Under the pieces are notes generated by a model. That model worked only from the letters and a program-made list of their open reading frames with translations. It had not been told where the DNA came from and did not search any database. A program made the translations under genes and the position numbers. Positions 17,044 to 26,492 of a stretch of DNA of 64,000 bases are shown one piece after another. Every line of letters begins with the position of its first letter. The stretch's first letter is position 1. Source of the DNA: DASZUK01 sp963745595 (GTDB taxonomy: Bacteria; Actinomycetota; Acidimicrobiia; Acidimicrobiales; RAAP-2); NCBI GenBank assembly GCA_963745595.1, contig CAVUYB010000015.1:186001-250000 (forward strand), written 5' to 3'.

Positions 17044-18714
17044 ATGGGCCTCGTCGTCGGACCGCTGTGGGCGGGGGCACAGATCGGCGGGAACGGGCTG
17101 CCGACGGCGGCGGTCTACGGCATCGGCGCGGCGGTCCTCGTCGTCGCGATCGTCGTCGCCGCGCTGCTCGGCCGGCGAGCCGGCCGGCGGGCGCTCTCGC
17201 AGCGACTGACCGCGCTCGGGACCCGCCTGGGCATCGACCCGCCGGCGGACGACCACAACATCGAGACCGCGCTGTCGTACCTCGAGCAGGTGACCGGCGC
17301 GGCGACGGAGGCGGTGGCGGAGTCCAGTGCGGACGCCATCCGGCTCCGGCGGTCGCTCGACACGCTGCCGCAGGGCGTCGTCATCTGCGACGAGAACGGG
17401 ACCGTCGTCTACCGCAACGGCCGGGCGAACACGCTGATGACGAGCCGGCACGGCGACGCGCTGGCCGCCCAGGCGGTCACGGAGCTCCTGGAGGACGCCT
17501 GGCGAGGCGGCACGGCCGAGCGGACGGTCGACCTCTACGGCCCACCGCGGCGGACGCTGACGGTCCGAGCGCACCAGATCGACGACGGCCGGCGACCGCT
17601 CGGCGTCATCGCCATGATCGAGGACGTGTCCGAGCGACGCCGGCTCGAGGAGATCCGCCGCGACTTCGTCGCGAACGTCAGCCACGAGCTCAAGACGCCG
17701 ATGGGCGCGCTCGGCCTGCTGGCCGAGACGCTCGTCAGCGAGCCGGACGTCGAGGTCTCCCACCGGCTGGCCAGCCGCATCCACACCGAGGCGTTCCGGG
17801 TCAGCCGGATCATCGACGACCTGCTCGACCTGAGCCGGATCGAGTCCGAGGAGGCGCCGCCGCGCGAGCCGGTGCTCGTCAACCTGGTCATGGCCGACGC
17901 CATCGAACGGGTCCGGGCGACGGCCGACCAGCGCGGCATCACGATCACGCTCTCCGAACCGCATCCGCCGGTCGCGGTCCTCGGCGACCGGCGCCAGCTC
18001 GTCTCGGCGATGCACGCGCTGCTGGAGAACGCGGTCACGTACTCGTACGACGGCACCGCGGTGACGGTCTCCGGCACCGTCGTCGCCGAAGGACTCGACG
18101 TCGCGGAGCCGCTCGCCGCTGTGGCGACGGTCTCACCGGCCGCCACGTCGACGATCGGCAGCGGCCAGCTGTCGCTCGGCCTCGGCCTCCCACCCGCTCC
18201 GACCCCCGAGACGGCCGACCCGATCGGTCTCGGTGGTCCAGGAGCGGGCGCCGATCCGCTGGCCGAGCCCGACGTCGGCGCCAGCCGGGCCGGAGAAAGC
18301 GGCGGGCTCGTGGCCAAACCCGGCGGGTGGGTATCGCCGGCCGCGACCGCCGGGACCGTCGACGCCACTCCCGCCGCCAACGGTACCGATGGCCGCGCCA
18401 CCGGGGTCGACGGTGAGCCGGCATCGCTCGGTGGGCCGGAGCCCGCCGCTCGCCCGGTCGCCCGCGAGACGGTCCGGTTGGCCGTCGCCGACCACGGCGT
18501 CGGTATCCCGGCCCGCGACCTCGACCGGATCTTCGAGCGGTTCTACCGGGTCGACCACGGACGGAGCCGCGACACCGGTGGCACCGGGCTCGGCCTCTCG
18601 ATCGTCCGCCACGTCGCCAACAACCACCAGGGTTGGGTGGACGTCGAGTCCCGCGAAGGGGAAGGATCGACGTTCACGCTCGTCCTGCCCCTCCAACCGG
18701 AACGAATGTCATGA
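17044..18714 (+). CDS. senX3: SenX3/PhoR-like sensor histidine kinase
   Basis: The 556-residue kinase has an N-terminal membrane helix (about 23-43), a PAS-like region (about 100-195, with LDTLPQGVVICDENGTVVYR), then the dimerisation box DFVANVSHELKTPMGAL with phospho-acceptor His214. The N box LLENAVTYSYD is near 328-338. The G boxes (VADHGVGIPARDLDRIFERF and DTGGTGLGLSIVRHV) begin near 481. About 130 residues of Ala/Gly/Pro-rich sequence separate the N box from the G1 box, far more than usual. ATG follows a strong GGGGAGGT ribosome site. The next gene overlaps by ATGA, so the pair is co-translated. In mycobacteria this pair senses phosphate limitation; the signal here is inferred. Confidence 0.88.
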   Translation: MGLVVGPLWAGAQIGGNGLPTAAVYGIGAAVLVVAIVVAALLGRRAGRRALSQRLTALGTRLGIDPPADDHNIETALSYLEQVTGAATEAVAESSADAIRLRRSLDTLPQGVVICDENGTVVYRNGRANTLMTSRHGDALAAQAVTELLEDAWRGGTAERTVDLYGPPRRTLTVRAHQIDDGRRPLGVIAMIEDVSERRRLEEIRRDFVANVSHELKTPMGALGLLAETLVSEPDVEVSHRLASRIHTEAFRVSRIIDDLLDLSRIESEEAPPREPVLVNLVMADAIERVRATADQRGITITLSEPHPPVAVLGDRRQLVSAMHALLENAVTYSYDGTAVTVSGTVVAEGLDVAEPLAAVATVSPAATSTIGSGQLSLGLGLPPAPTPETADPIGLGGPGAGADPLAEPDVGASRAGESGGLVAKPGGWVSPAATAGTVDATPAANGTDGRATGVDGEPASLGGPEPAARPVARETVRLAVADHGVGIPARDLDRIFERFYRVDHGRSRDTGGTGLGLSIVRHVANNHQGWVDVESREGEGSTFTLVLPLQPERMS

Positions 18715-19475
18715 CCGACCGACGGGCCTACACCGCCCCCCACGACGCCCGGCCGCTCAACGTGCTGCTGGCCGAGGACGAGGAGTCGTTCGTCGACGCG
18801 CTCGTCGTCGGGCTCGGCCACGAAGGCTTCAAGGTGTCCGTCGCCCGCGACGGGCTGGAGGCGCTGCGGCTGTTCGAGGAGAACGCGCCGGACCTCGTCC
18901 TGCTCGACCTCATGCTCCCGAAGATGTCCGGCATCGACGTCTGCCGGGCCATCCGGGCCCACTCGTCCGTGCCGATCATCATGGTGACGGCGAAGGGCGC
19001 GGAGATCGACACGGTCGTCGCCCTCGAGGTCGGCGCGGACGACTACGTGACGAAGCCGTACCGGCTGCGCGAGCTCGTCGCCCGGATGCGGGCGGTCATC
19101 CGGCGGACGCCGCCGAACGCCGGCTCGAGATCCGGATCGGACTGGTCGGACGGCACGGCCGACGAGACCTCGCTGGTGGCCGGCGAGGTCCGGGTCGACC
19201 TCGACCAGCGCCGGGTCTTCGTCCGTGGTGACGAGGTCCACCTGCGGCGCAAGGAGTTCGAGCTCCTCCGTCTGCTCGTCGACAACGCCGGCCGCGTGCT
19301 GACCCGGGACGTCCTCATCGACCGGGTCTGGGGGACCGACTACATCGGCGACACGAAGACGCTCGACGTCCACATCAAGCGGCTGCGGTCGAGGATCGAG
19401 GCGGAGCCGTCGGCGCCGACGCTCATCACGACGGTGCGGGGCGTCGGCTACCGCTTCGACGCCGGCCACGGCTGA
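18711..19475 (+). CDS. regX3: RegX3/PhoB-like response regulator
   Basis: The 254-residue OmpR-family regulator has a receiver domain (about 18-130) with acidic residues EDE, phospho-acceptor Asp66 in LVLLDLMLPKMSG and the conserved VGADDYVTKPYRLRELVARM. A Trans_Reg_C winged helix follows (about 155-250; LRRKEFELLRLLVDNAGRVL, TLDVHIKRLRSRIE and TTVRGVGYRFD). ATG 18711 overlaps the kinase stop. Phosphorylated by the upstream kinase, it should bind direct-repeat operators of phosphate-responsive genes (family knowledge). No pst or phoU genes are adjacent. Confidence 0.9.
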   Translation: MTDRRAYTAPHDARPLNVLLAEDEESFVDALVVGLGHEGFKVSVARDGLEALRLFEENAPDLVLLDLMLPKMSGIDVCRAIRAHSSVPIIMVTAKGAEIDTVVALEVGADDYVTKPYRLRELVARMRAVIRRTPPNAGSRSGSDWSDGTADETSLVAGEVRVDLDQRRVFVRGDEVHLRRKEFELLRLLVDNAGRVLTRDVLIDRVWGTDYIGDTKTLDVHIKRLRSRIEAEPSAPTLITTVRGVGYRFDAGHG

Positions 19476-19508
19476 CCCGGCCACCTCTCGACCACTTCCC
19501 GGTCGGCG

Positions 19509-19536
19509 GCTGGCCCGGGCGGCCCCTCAGGCCAGC
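19509..19536. terminator. Possible terminator between convergent regX3 and serS
   Basis: GCTGGCC at 19509-19515 pairs with GGCCAGC at 19530-19536 across a 14-nt loop, in the 81-bp gap where regX3 and serS converge. There is no T-run, as is common in high-GC actinobacteria, so the assignment rests on position and stem. Confidence 0.35.
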
Positions 19537-19556
19537 GGCCGGCCCGGCCAACGTGG

Positions 19557-20877
19557 TCAGGGGGCGGTTATCCGGGTGTTCCCGCCGAGCCACGGACCGA
19601 GGCAGTCGGGCAGCTCGACGGAGCCGTCCGGCTGGCGCCCGGTCTCGACGAGCGCCGCCCAGATCCTCGGCCACGCCAGCGCGGAGCCGTTCAGCGTGTG
19701 CACGAGGACCGGCCCGCCGCCGTCGGCCGGCCGGTACCGGACGTTGGCCCGTCGGGCCTGGTAGTCGCGGAACCAGCTGACGGAGGAGACCTCGAGCCAG
19801 CGATCGCAGCCGGGCGCGTAGACCTCGAGGTCGAACGTCCGGGCGGCCGACGCGCCGAGGTCGCCGGCGCAGAGATCGAGGACGCGGTAGTGGAGGCCGA
19901 ACGCCCGCAGGAGGCCTTCGGCCCGCCGGAGGATGTCGGCGTGGACATCGGGGGCCTGCGCCGCGGTGGCGTAGGCGAACAGCTCGACCTTCTCGAACTC
20001 GTGGACGCGCAGCAGCCCGCGGGTGTCACGCCCGGCCGCGCCGGCTTCCCGGCGGAAGCACTGCGTGACCGCGGTGAGGCGGACCGGCAGCTCGGCCTCG
20101 TCGAGGATCTCGCCCCGGTGGAACGACGTCAGCGGGACCTCCGCGGTCGGGATCGCCCAGAGGTCGTCCCGCTCGACGTGGTACGCCTCGTCGGCGAACT
20201 TCGGGAGGTGACCGGTCGACGTCATCGTCTCGGTCAGCACGAGCGTCGGCGGGCGGATCTCCTCGTACGCCCCCTGGTCGGATGGCGAGTCGTGGCAGTC
20301 GAGGGCAAACGACGTGAGCGCCCGCAGGAGCCGGGCGCCGACGCCGCGGTAGAGCGGGAACATCGACCCGGCCAGCCGGGCGCCGCGGGCCATGTCGAGC
20401 AGCCGCAGCGCCTCGCCGATCTCCCAGTGCGGCACCCGCTGGTGCTCGGCCGGGACCGGCGCCGGCACGGCCGTCGGCCTGGCCGGGCCACCAGTCGCGC
20501 AGGACGACGTTGTCGTCCGGGCCGGCGCCGTCCGGCGCGTCGTCGGCCGGCAGGTTCGGCAGGTGGAGCAGGGTCTGGCGGAGCTCGTCGGCCAAGCGCG
20601 CCTCGTCGGCGGCCGCGACGCGCTCTTCCTTCCCGAGCCGTCGGCTCTCGGCCGTCCGCTCGTCCGCGGTGGCCTGGTCACCGGCCTTACGGGCCGCGCC
20701 GACCTCCCGCGACAACGCCTTGACGCGGGCCCGGAGCGTCTCCTGCTGCGCCAGCCGGCCCCGGTGGGCGACGTCGAGCGCCGCCGCCCGGTCGACGTCG
20801 GCCGGATCGACCCCGCGCCGGCCGAGGCCGGCCTTGACCCCGTCCGGGTCGTCACGGATCAGTCGGATATCGATCAT
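19557..20877 (-). CDS. serS: Seryl-tRNA synthetase, one frameshift
   Basis: SerS charges tRNA-Ser. The N-terminal coiled-coil arm begins MIDIRLIRDDPDGVKAGLGR and continues with LRARVKALSREVGAARKAGD. Class II motif 2 (TQCFRREAGAAGRDTRGLLR) and HEFEKVELF follow, and motif 3 lies near NGSALAWPRIWAALVET. The N-terminal part to NVVLRD and the remainder from PTAVPAPVPAEHQ are in different frames. One surplus T in GACTGGTGG near 20493 explains this, and the span is 1 modulo 3. Motif 3 departs from the usual NGSGLA-x-x-R form at WPR. The start has a TACCGT box 10 nt upstream and no Shine-Dalgarno sequence. It is divergent from the ABC gene, 29 bp away. Confidence 0.88.
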
Positions 20878-20887
20878 TTCGGCGCCA

Positions 20888-20897
20888 ACGGTAGCGT
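20888..20897. promoter_or_regulatory. Shared bidirectional -10 element, serS / ABC transporter
   Basis: The decamer ACGGTAGCGT holds TAGCGT on the plus strand (20892-20897), 9 nt before the ABC ATG. It also holds TACCGT on the minus strand (20893-20888), 10 nt before the serS ATG. The two hexamers share the TA at 20892-20893. Both genes would give leaderless or near-leaderless transcripts. Confidence 0.5.
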
Positions 20898-20906
20898 GCA
20901 CGCCGT

Positions 20907-22674
20907 ATGGCCCAGCCTGCGCTGTCCGATCCGGCCGTCGAGTGCCGGGAACTCGTCGTCCGCTACGGCAGCCGCACCGCGGTCGACGGGCTGTCGCTGA
21001 CGGCCAACCGGGGAGAGATCGTCGCCGTGCTCGGGCCGAACGGCGCCGGCAAGACGTCGACGGTCGAGTGCCTCGAGGGCTACCGCCGGCCGGCCGGTGG
21101 CGCGGTCCGCGTACTCGGCCTCGACCCGGTCGCCGACCACCGGGCGCTGGTCCCGAGGATCGGCGTCATGCTCCAGCGCGGCGGCATCTATCCGATGCTC
21201 GGCCCGCGCCGCGTCCTCCGGCTGTTCGCGGCCTACTACGACCGGCCGGACGACCCGGACCGGCTGCTCGACCTCGTCGGCCTGGCCGACGTGGCCGGGA
21301 CGCCGTGGCGGCACCTCTCGGGCGGTGAGCAGCAGCGGCTGTCGCTGGCCCTCGCCCTCGTCGGCCGGCCGGAGGTCGCGTTCCTCGACGAGCCGACCGC
21401 GGGCGTCGACCCGGAAGGCCGGCTGGCCATCCGCCGGGTCGTCACCGGCCTGCGCGACGACGGCGTCGGCGTCGTGCTGACGACGCACGAGCTGGCGGAG
21501 GCCGAGCAGCTGGCCGACCGGGTCGTCATCGTCCGCCGCGGCCGGGTCGTCGCCGAGGGTACGCCGGCGTCGCTGGCCGCCGGCACGGCGGGCGGCGGTC
21601 CGGAGCTGACGTTCGCCGCGCCGGCCGGACTCGACACCGGCGCACTCGGGACGGCGATCGGCGCGGCGGTCGTCGAGACATCGGCCGGCCGGTACCGGGT
21701 GGCCGCGGCCGCGTCGCCGACGCTCACCGCGGCGTTGGCCGGCTGGCTCGCCGAGCACGACGCGACGCTCACGGACCTGCGGACCGGCCGGACGCTCGAG
21801 GAGGCGTACCTGGCGATCGTCGGCGACGACGCGAGCGGCGATGCGCCGGCGCCCACGACTGGGGCTGCCGGGAGGGCGGAGGAGCGAGCGGAGGCGGGCG
21901 CGCTCGGCGGCCCGCCCGGGCGGCGGCCGGCGGTGACGCCCCTCGTCGCCCAGGTCCGGGCCGAGACGTTCATGACGCTGCGGCGCGGCGAGACGCTGCT
22001 GCTGACCGTCGGCATCCCGGTCGTCTTCCTCGTCTTCTTCTCGACCGTCCACGTCGTTCCGACCGGAGGGACGCCATCGGTGACATTCTTCGTCCCCGGC
22101 GTCCTCGCGCTGGCGGTCATGTCGACCGCCATGGTCTCGCTCGGCATCGCGACCGGCTTCGAGCGCGGCTACGGCGTCCTCAAGCGACTCGGCACGACGC
22201 CGCTCGGCCGGCCGCGGCTGCTCGGCGCCAAGATCGCGACGGTCGTCCTCGTCGAGGTCGTCCAGGCCGCGGTCCTCGTGCCGGTCGGCTTCGGCCTCGG
22301 CTGGAACCCGGGCGGCCCGGGAGATGGCGGCGTGGCCGCCGGCGAGGCGATCGCCGTCGCCGCTACTGGCGACGGTGGCGTTCGGCGGCATCGGACTGCT
22401 GCTGGCCGGCACGCTGCGGGCCGAGGTGAACCTCGCCGCGGCGAACGGCCTCTACCTCGTCCTACTCCTCCTCGGCGGCATGGTCGTCCCGCTGGCCAAG
22501 CTGCCGGCCGGGCTGGCCGACGTGGCCAAGCTCCTGCCGGCCGCTGCCCTCTCCAACGGCCTGCACGCTGCGCTCGGCACCGGGTCCGCGGTACCGGTCG
22601 AGGCGTGGATCGTCCTCGCCGTCTGGGCCGTCGCCGCGCCGGCCGCGGCCGCGCTCACGTTCCGCTGGGAGTGA
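20907..22674 (+). CDS. ABC exporter: ATPase fused to ABC-2 permease, one frameshift
   Basis: The ATPase part (1-225) shows Walker A GPNGAGKT at 43-50, a Q-loop in GVMLQRGGIYPML, signature LSGGEQQRLSLALAL, Walker B VAFLDEPTAGVDPEG and the H-loop TTHEL. After a linker (about 310-345) an ABC-2 permease begins with six membrane helices (from ETLLLTVGIPVVFLVFFSTV to AVAAPAAAALTFRW). The last third is in another frame; an extra G near 22365 (GTCGCCGCTACTGG) explains it, and the span is 1 modulo 3. Separate ATPase and permease genes are usual beside ctaA in actinobacteria, so the fusion itself may be real or a second indel. The substrate is unknown. Confidence 0.78.
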
Positions 22675-22726
22675 CCCGTGCCGCACCGACCTCGTGCCCG
22701 CCGGCGCAGCCCTCTCCTTCGTGGGC

Positions 22727-23412
22727 TCAGCCGCCTGTCAGTAGCCGGCGCTGCCACGTGGCCAACTGCGCCGCGTTGGTGATCGCGCCCTGATGGATGG
22801 CCGCGATCGTGCCGTTGCCGTTGACGTAGACCACCTCCGGCAGGCCGGTGAACGCGAACTTCCCCTCCGTCACTGTGTAGTTCCGGTCGGCGCCCACCGG
22901 GAACGTGACGCCGCTCTGATGGACGAACGCCAGGGCGTTGGCCGTCGGGTCGCTGCCGTCGACGCCGATCAGGGCGACGCCGGCCAGCCGGCTGTGCGTG
23001 GCCTGCTCGTGGCGGTACGTCTTGGCCACCATCGGGATCTCGGCCTGGCACGGCCCGCACCAGCTGGCGAAGAACAGCAGGATCGCCGGGTGGCCGTTGC
23101 CGCCGCCGTCGTTCGGGACGCCAACGTCCGAGCCGCCGCCGAGCCGGGGCAGCGAGAACGACGGCACCTGGTCGCCGACTCGAGGCGTCCCGCCTTTCGA
23201 GCCCGTGCCGATGCCGGTGAACAGGCCGATCGCCAGGCCGGCGGCCAGGACGACGCCGATCACCAGGAACACCGGGCGCGGCCGGCCCGGGCGGCGACCG
23301 GTCGGGGGAGCCTCCGGCGGCGGTGCGCCGGGCGGTGCCGCGGCAGTCGTCTCGCCCCCTCGGTCGACTGGCCCTCGGTCGACTGGCCCTCGGTCGACTG
23401 AACAGTGCTCAC
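22727..23412 (-). CDS. TlpA/ResA-like membrane thioredoxin, one frameshift
   Basis: The protein has one N-terminal membrane helix (VFLVIGVVLAAGLAIGLFTG) and an extracytoplasmic thioredoxin-like domain with ILLFFASWCGPCQAEIPMVA holding the CxxC site. ALIGVDGSDPTANALAFV and GLPEVVYVNGNGTI follow. Such proteins reduce apocytochrome or oxidase-assembly cysteines, which fits the neighbouring heme synthases. The GTG at 23412 overlaps the ctaB stop as GTGA. The N-terminal STEGQ repeats join the helix frame if one G is missing from the five-G run near 23347, and the 686-bp span is 2 modulo 3. Confidence 0.75.
23361..23400. repeat. 15-bp tandem repeat in the ResA-like N-terminus
   Basis: The unit CGGTCGACTGGCCCT occurs twice in full and once in part. 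It encodes repeated STEGQ residues in the cytoplasmic tail before the membrane helix. Repeat number is likely variable. Confidence 0.7.
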
Positions 23413-24332
23413 GGGTGGCGGATCAGCACGTCCACGGCCATGGCCACGAACAGGACGGTCAGGTACGTGATCGAGTAGCTGAACAGCCGCATCGCGTCAC
23501 GGCCGGTCGCCCGGTCGTGCCTCGCCAGCTGCCAGAGCCGGCCGGCCATCAGCAGGAACCCGGCGCCGAGGACCGCGGCGACGACGACGTAGAGCGCGCC
23601 CATGTCCGCGATGCCGGCGAAGAAGAGCGAGACCGCGACGAGCAGGACCGTGTAGAGCAGGATCTCGCGGGACGTCCGGCGCAGCGTCGCCACCGCCGGC
23701 AGCATCGGCACGTGCGCGGCGTCGTAGTCGTCCCGGTACTTGACCGCCAACGCCCAGAAGTGCGGCGGCGTCCAGATGAAGATGATCGCGAACAGCACGA
23801 CCGGGGTCCAGCTCAGCGAGCCGGTCACCGCCGACCAGCCGACGAGCACCGGCACCGCACCGGCCGCGCCGCCGATGACGATGTTCTGGCTCGACCGCCG
23901 CTTCAGCCAGAGCGTGTAGACGAAGACGTAGAACGCGGTCGCCGAGACCGCGAGGACCGCCGACAGCAGGTTGACGGCCAGCCACAGCTCGACGAACGCC
24001 ACCACCTCGAGACTGATCGCGAAGATCAGCGCCGCCTGCGGGGTGACCGCGCCGGTGACGAGCGGCCGGTTCCGGGTCCGGTGCATCACCTGGTCGATGT
24101 CGCGGTCGACGAACATGTTGATCGCGTTCGCCCCGCCCGCCGCCAGTGCCCCGCCGACCAGCGTCGCCACCATCAGCCCGACCGACGGCAGGCCGCGCTT
24201 CGCCACGATCATCGTCGGCAGGGTCGTCACGAGCAGGAGCTCGATGATCCGCGGCTTCGTCAGCGCCACGTACGCTCCGAGCCGCGCCCCACCCGCTCGA
24301 ACGCCCTGGAGGGCCGGCGCTTGGGAAGCCAT
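23409..24332 (-). CDS. ctaB: Protoheme IX farnesyltransferase (heme O synthase)
   Basis: This 307-residue UbiA-family enzyme attaches a farnesyl group to heme B. It has the aspartate-rich site NMFVDRDIDQVMHRTRNRPL and a second loop WALAVKYRDDYDAAHVPMLP, with about nine membrane helices. It starts TKPRIIELLLVTTLPTMIVA, a typical CtaB opening. ATG 24332 is preferred over 24383 because a TAGGCT box lies 8 nt upstream, as in the leaderless genes nearby. It is divergent from ctaA, which uses its product, and overlaps the ResA-like gene by GTGA. Confidence 0.92.
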   Translation of the reverse strand: MASQAPALQGVRAGGARLGAYVALTKPRIIELLLVTTLPTMIVAKRGLPSVGLMVATLVGGALAAGGANAINMFVDRDIDQVMHRTRNRPLVTGAVTPQAALIFAISLEVVAFVELWLAVNLLSAVLAVSATAFYVFVYTLWLKRRSSQNIVIGGAAGAVPVLVGWSAVTGSLSWTPVVLFAIIFIWTPPHFWALAVKYRDDYDAAHVPMLPAVATLRRTSREILLYTVLLVAVSLFFAGIADMGALYVVVAAVLGAGFLLMAGRLWQLARHDRATGRDAMRLFSYSITYLTVLFVAMAVDVLIRHP

Positions 24333-24413
24333 CGCCCGTGAGCCTACGGCCCCCACCCCTCCCGGTACCAGACAGCGCCCCACCAGCGAAAAGGACCACC
24401 GCCGGGTGACCGG

Positions 24414-24419
24414 TACGAT
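24414..24419 (+). promoter_or_regulatory. -10 box of ctaA (leaderless type)
   Basis: TACGAT lies 8 nt before the GTG start at 24428, within GGTACGATGG. No ribosome-binding purine run is present between them. Confidence 0.45.
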
Positions 24420-24427
24420 GGCCCGAA

Positions 24428-25541
24428 GTGTCGCCCCCCCGGCCCACCACGCCGCCGCCCGCCGCCACCGCCCGCCGTGGCTGGGCCCGCCGGCTGCCGA
24501 CCGTCGGCCCGACCGCCTTCCGGCGTCTCGCGGTCGTCTCCCTCGTCATGGTCGTCCTCATCGTCGTCACCGGCGCGGCCGTCCGGCTGACCGGGTCCGG
24601 CCTCGGCTGTGCGGACTGGCCGGACTGCTCGACCGGCCACCTGACGCCACCGCTGCAGTTCCATTCGCTCGTCGAGTTCGGGAACCGGATGGTCACCGTC
24701 CTGCTTGACGATCGTCGTCGCGGTCACCTTCCTCGCGTCGCTCCGCCGCCGGCCGTTCCGGCGTGACCTCGCGTGGCTCTCCGCCGGGCTGATCGGCGGC
24801 GTCCTGCTCGAGGCCGTCATGGGCGGCATCGTCGTCTACACGAAGCTCAATCCGTACCTCGTCATGGTCCACTTCCTCGCCGCGCTGCCGCTGGTCGTCG
24901 ACGCGGTCGTCCTCCTCCACCGCTGCAGCCGGGACTACGCCGCCGGCGCCGGCCGCCGGCTCGTCGCCCGACCGATCGTGCTGCTCGGCCGCGGTCTCGT
25001 CGTCCTGCTGACCCTCGTCCTCGCCGCCGGCGCGGCGACGACCGGAGCCGGACCGCACGCCGGGTCGGCCCAGGGCCAGCTCGTCGCCAAGCGGATCCCC
25101 GTTCCGCTGCGCGACATGGCCGAGCTCCACTCGAGCCTCGCCCTCCTCCTCGTCGGCGTCGCCCTCTCGCTCGCCGTCGCCCTCCATGCGATCGACGTCC
25201 CCGAGCGCGTCCGCCGGGCCGCCCGGATCCTCGTCGTGACGCTCGTCGCCCAGGCCGCGGTCGGCTACACCCAGTACTTCACCCACCTTCCCGCCGGCCT
25301 CGTCGAGATCCACGTCATCGGCGCCACCGTCCTCGTCGTCGGTGTCGTCCAGTTCCTCCTCGCCCTCACCCACCACCCGCCCGAGGTCGTCCCCGCGCCG
25401 GCCGGCACGACCGCCGACGCGGTCGGGCCAGCGGCGGCGGGTGCGGCCGCGGCCACGACCGCGGCAGATGGAGCGGCGGCCGAAGTGGCCGGGGCAGCGA
25501 TGGCGGAGGCGGTGGTGGTGCCAGCCCCTGGGCCAAGATGA
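24428..25541 (+). CDS. ctaA: Heme A synthase (COX15/CtaA), one frameshift
   Basis: CtaA oxidises heme O to heme A for cytochrome c oxidase. Eight membrane helices and the four conserved histidines are visible: FHSLVEFGNRM, YLVMVHFLAALPLV, MAELHSSLALLLV and LVEIHVIGATVLV. An early LTGSGLGCADWPDC with two cysteines matches the family. The frame breaks at GTCCTGCTTGACGATC near 24706; removing one T gives LLTIVVAVTFLASLRRR, and the span is 1 modulo 3. The C-terminus has an Ala-rich extension of about 50 residues that the family lacks. It is divergent from ctaB. Confidence 0.88.
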
Positions 25542-25630
25542 CCACGGGCGGCGACTGCTAGCGTGAGTCGTCCCCGAGAAGCCCGATGACCCATGACAGA
25601 CACCGGTCCGGACGCTCCTCGGTTGCCCCG

Positions 25631-25703
25631 GCCCCCATCGTCTAGCGGCCTAGGACGCTGCCCTTTCAAGGCGGTAACACGGGTTCGAATCCCGTTGGGG
25701 GCA
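25631..25703 (+). tRNA. tRNA-Glu(TTC)
   Basis: The 73-nt cloverleaf has acceptor GCCCCCA/TGGGGGC and discriminator A. Anticodon loop CTTTCAA lies on the GCCC/GGCG-type stem, giving anticodon TTC. The T-loop is TTCGAAT with stem CGGG/CCCG. CCA is not encoded. Confidence 0.95.
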
Positions 25704-25780
25704 CGGATGTCCGGGCCACGGAGATTTGGACGGGGTTCGATCCACCCCTGGGTCATGAGGGGCACCGATAGTGTCCGCGC

Positions 25781-26278
25781 GTGAGACAAATTCTCGTTGG
25801 GCGCAGGCTTTGGATCGCCGTGGTCGTCGTGGCCCTCGTAGGGCTCGTCGGCAGCGGGCCGGTCAGTGCCGCGGTAGACGGCCTCCCGAATCCGCCGAGC
25901 CCGCCGACGATCAGTGCCGACACCGCTTACCTGGACGGGCTGCAAAGCACCTACGACCAGCACTTGGCCACGATCGACGCTCTCGCCGCCGAGATGAAGG
26001 CCAATCGATCGAAACTCGACGACCTGCTCGATCAGCGATCGGCGAAAGCCACCGAGCTTTCGCAACCGGGTCTGACTCTCGAGAAGCGACGAGCCCTCGA
26101 AGCGGAGATCACGGCGTTGGACATGCAGATCACGGGGCTGCGGTCCCGAAGTGAGGCGCTGTCCGACGAGCTCAAGGCCAAGAACCTCTATCTGCAGCAG
26201 ATGTTCGACCTCATGCTCTCCATCCAAACTCAGCTGGATCGGCTGGTGCAGCAGTCGGCGCGGGGGATCAAGCCGTAG
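25781..26278 (+). CDS. Secreted or anchored coiled-coil protein, unknown function
   Basis: The 165-residue protein has an N-terminal hydrophobic signal (about 8-28, VVVVALVGLVGSGPVSA) with an SA-AV cleavage-like site. Residues 45-160 form long amphipathic helices rich in Leu, Glu and Lys (LEAEITALDMQITGLRSRSE), probably a coiled coil. It resembles the N-terminal coiled coils of peptidoglycan hydrolase partners but lacks any enzymatic domain. The GTG at 25781 has TAGTGT 6 nt upstream and no Shine-Dalgarno sequence. It stands between tRNA-Glu and tRNA-Asp. Confidence 0.6.
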   Translation: MRQILVGRRLWIAVVVVALVGLVGSGPVSAAVDGLPNPPSPPTISADTAYLDGLQSTYDQHLATIDALAAEMKANRSKLDDLLDQRSAKATELSQPGLTLEKRRALEAEITALDMQITGLRSRSEALSDELKAKNLYLQQMFDLMLSIQTQLDRLVQQSARGIKP

Positions 26279-26414
26279 CCCGGCAACGAGGGCCGCGGCT
26301 CGACCCCCGAGAGCGACGACCAGCCGGAGGTCGACGCGTGCTCGGGATCTGAGGTGCGGGCCGCCGGTGACCGGCAGCCGGTCGGTCACCTTGGGGCGGT
26401 CGACAACCTTGGCG

Positions 26415-26420
26415 TATAGT
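26415..26420 (+). promoter_or_regulatory. Candidate -10 box for the tRNA-Asp/tRNA-Phe unit
   Basis: TATAGT, within GGCGTATAGTGG, lies 73 nt before tRNA-Asp. TTGGGG about 18 bases upstream may serve as -35. No gene lies between 26279 and the tRNA. Confidence 0.45.
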
Positions 26421-26492
26421 GGTTCTTCGCCCTCCGAGCCGATCGGTCGATCCGTGGCCAACCGGGACCGGAGGAACGAAGCAGTACGTCGA

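Noticed and set aside
23361..23400. Tandem 15-bp repeat as a CRISPR or regulatory array
   Set aside because: Only two and a bit copies, no spacers, and it encodes a repeated peptide; no CRISPR was seen anywhere in the window.
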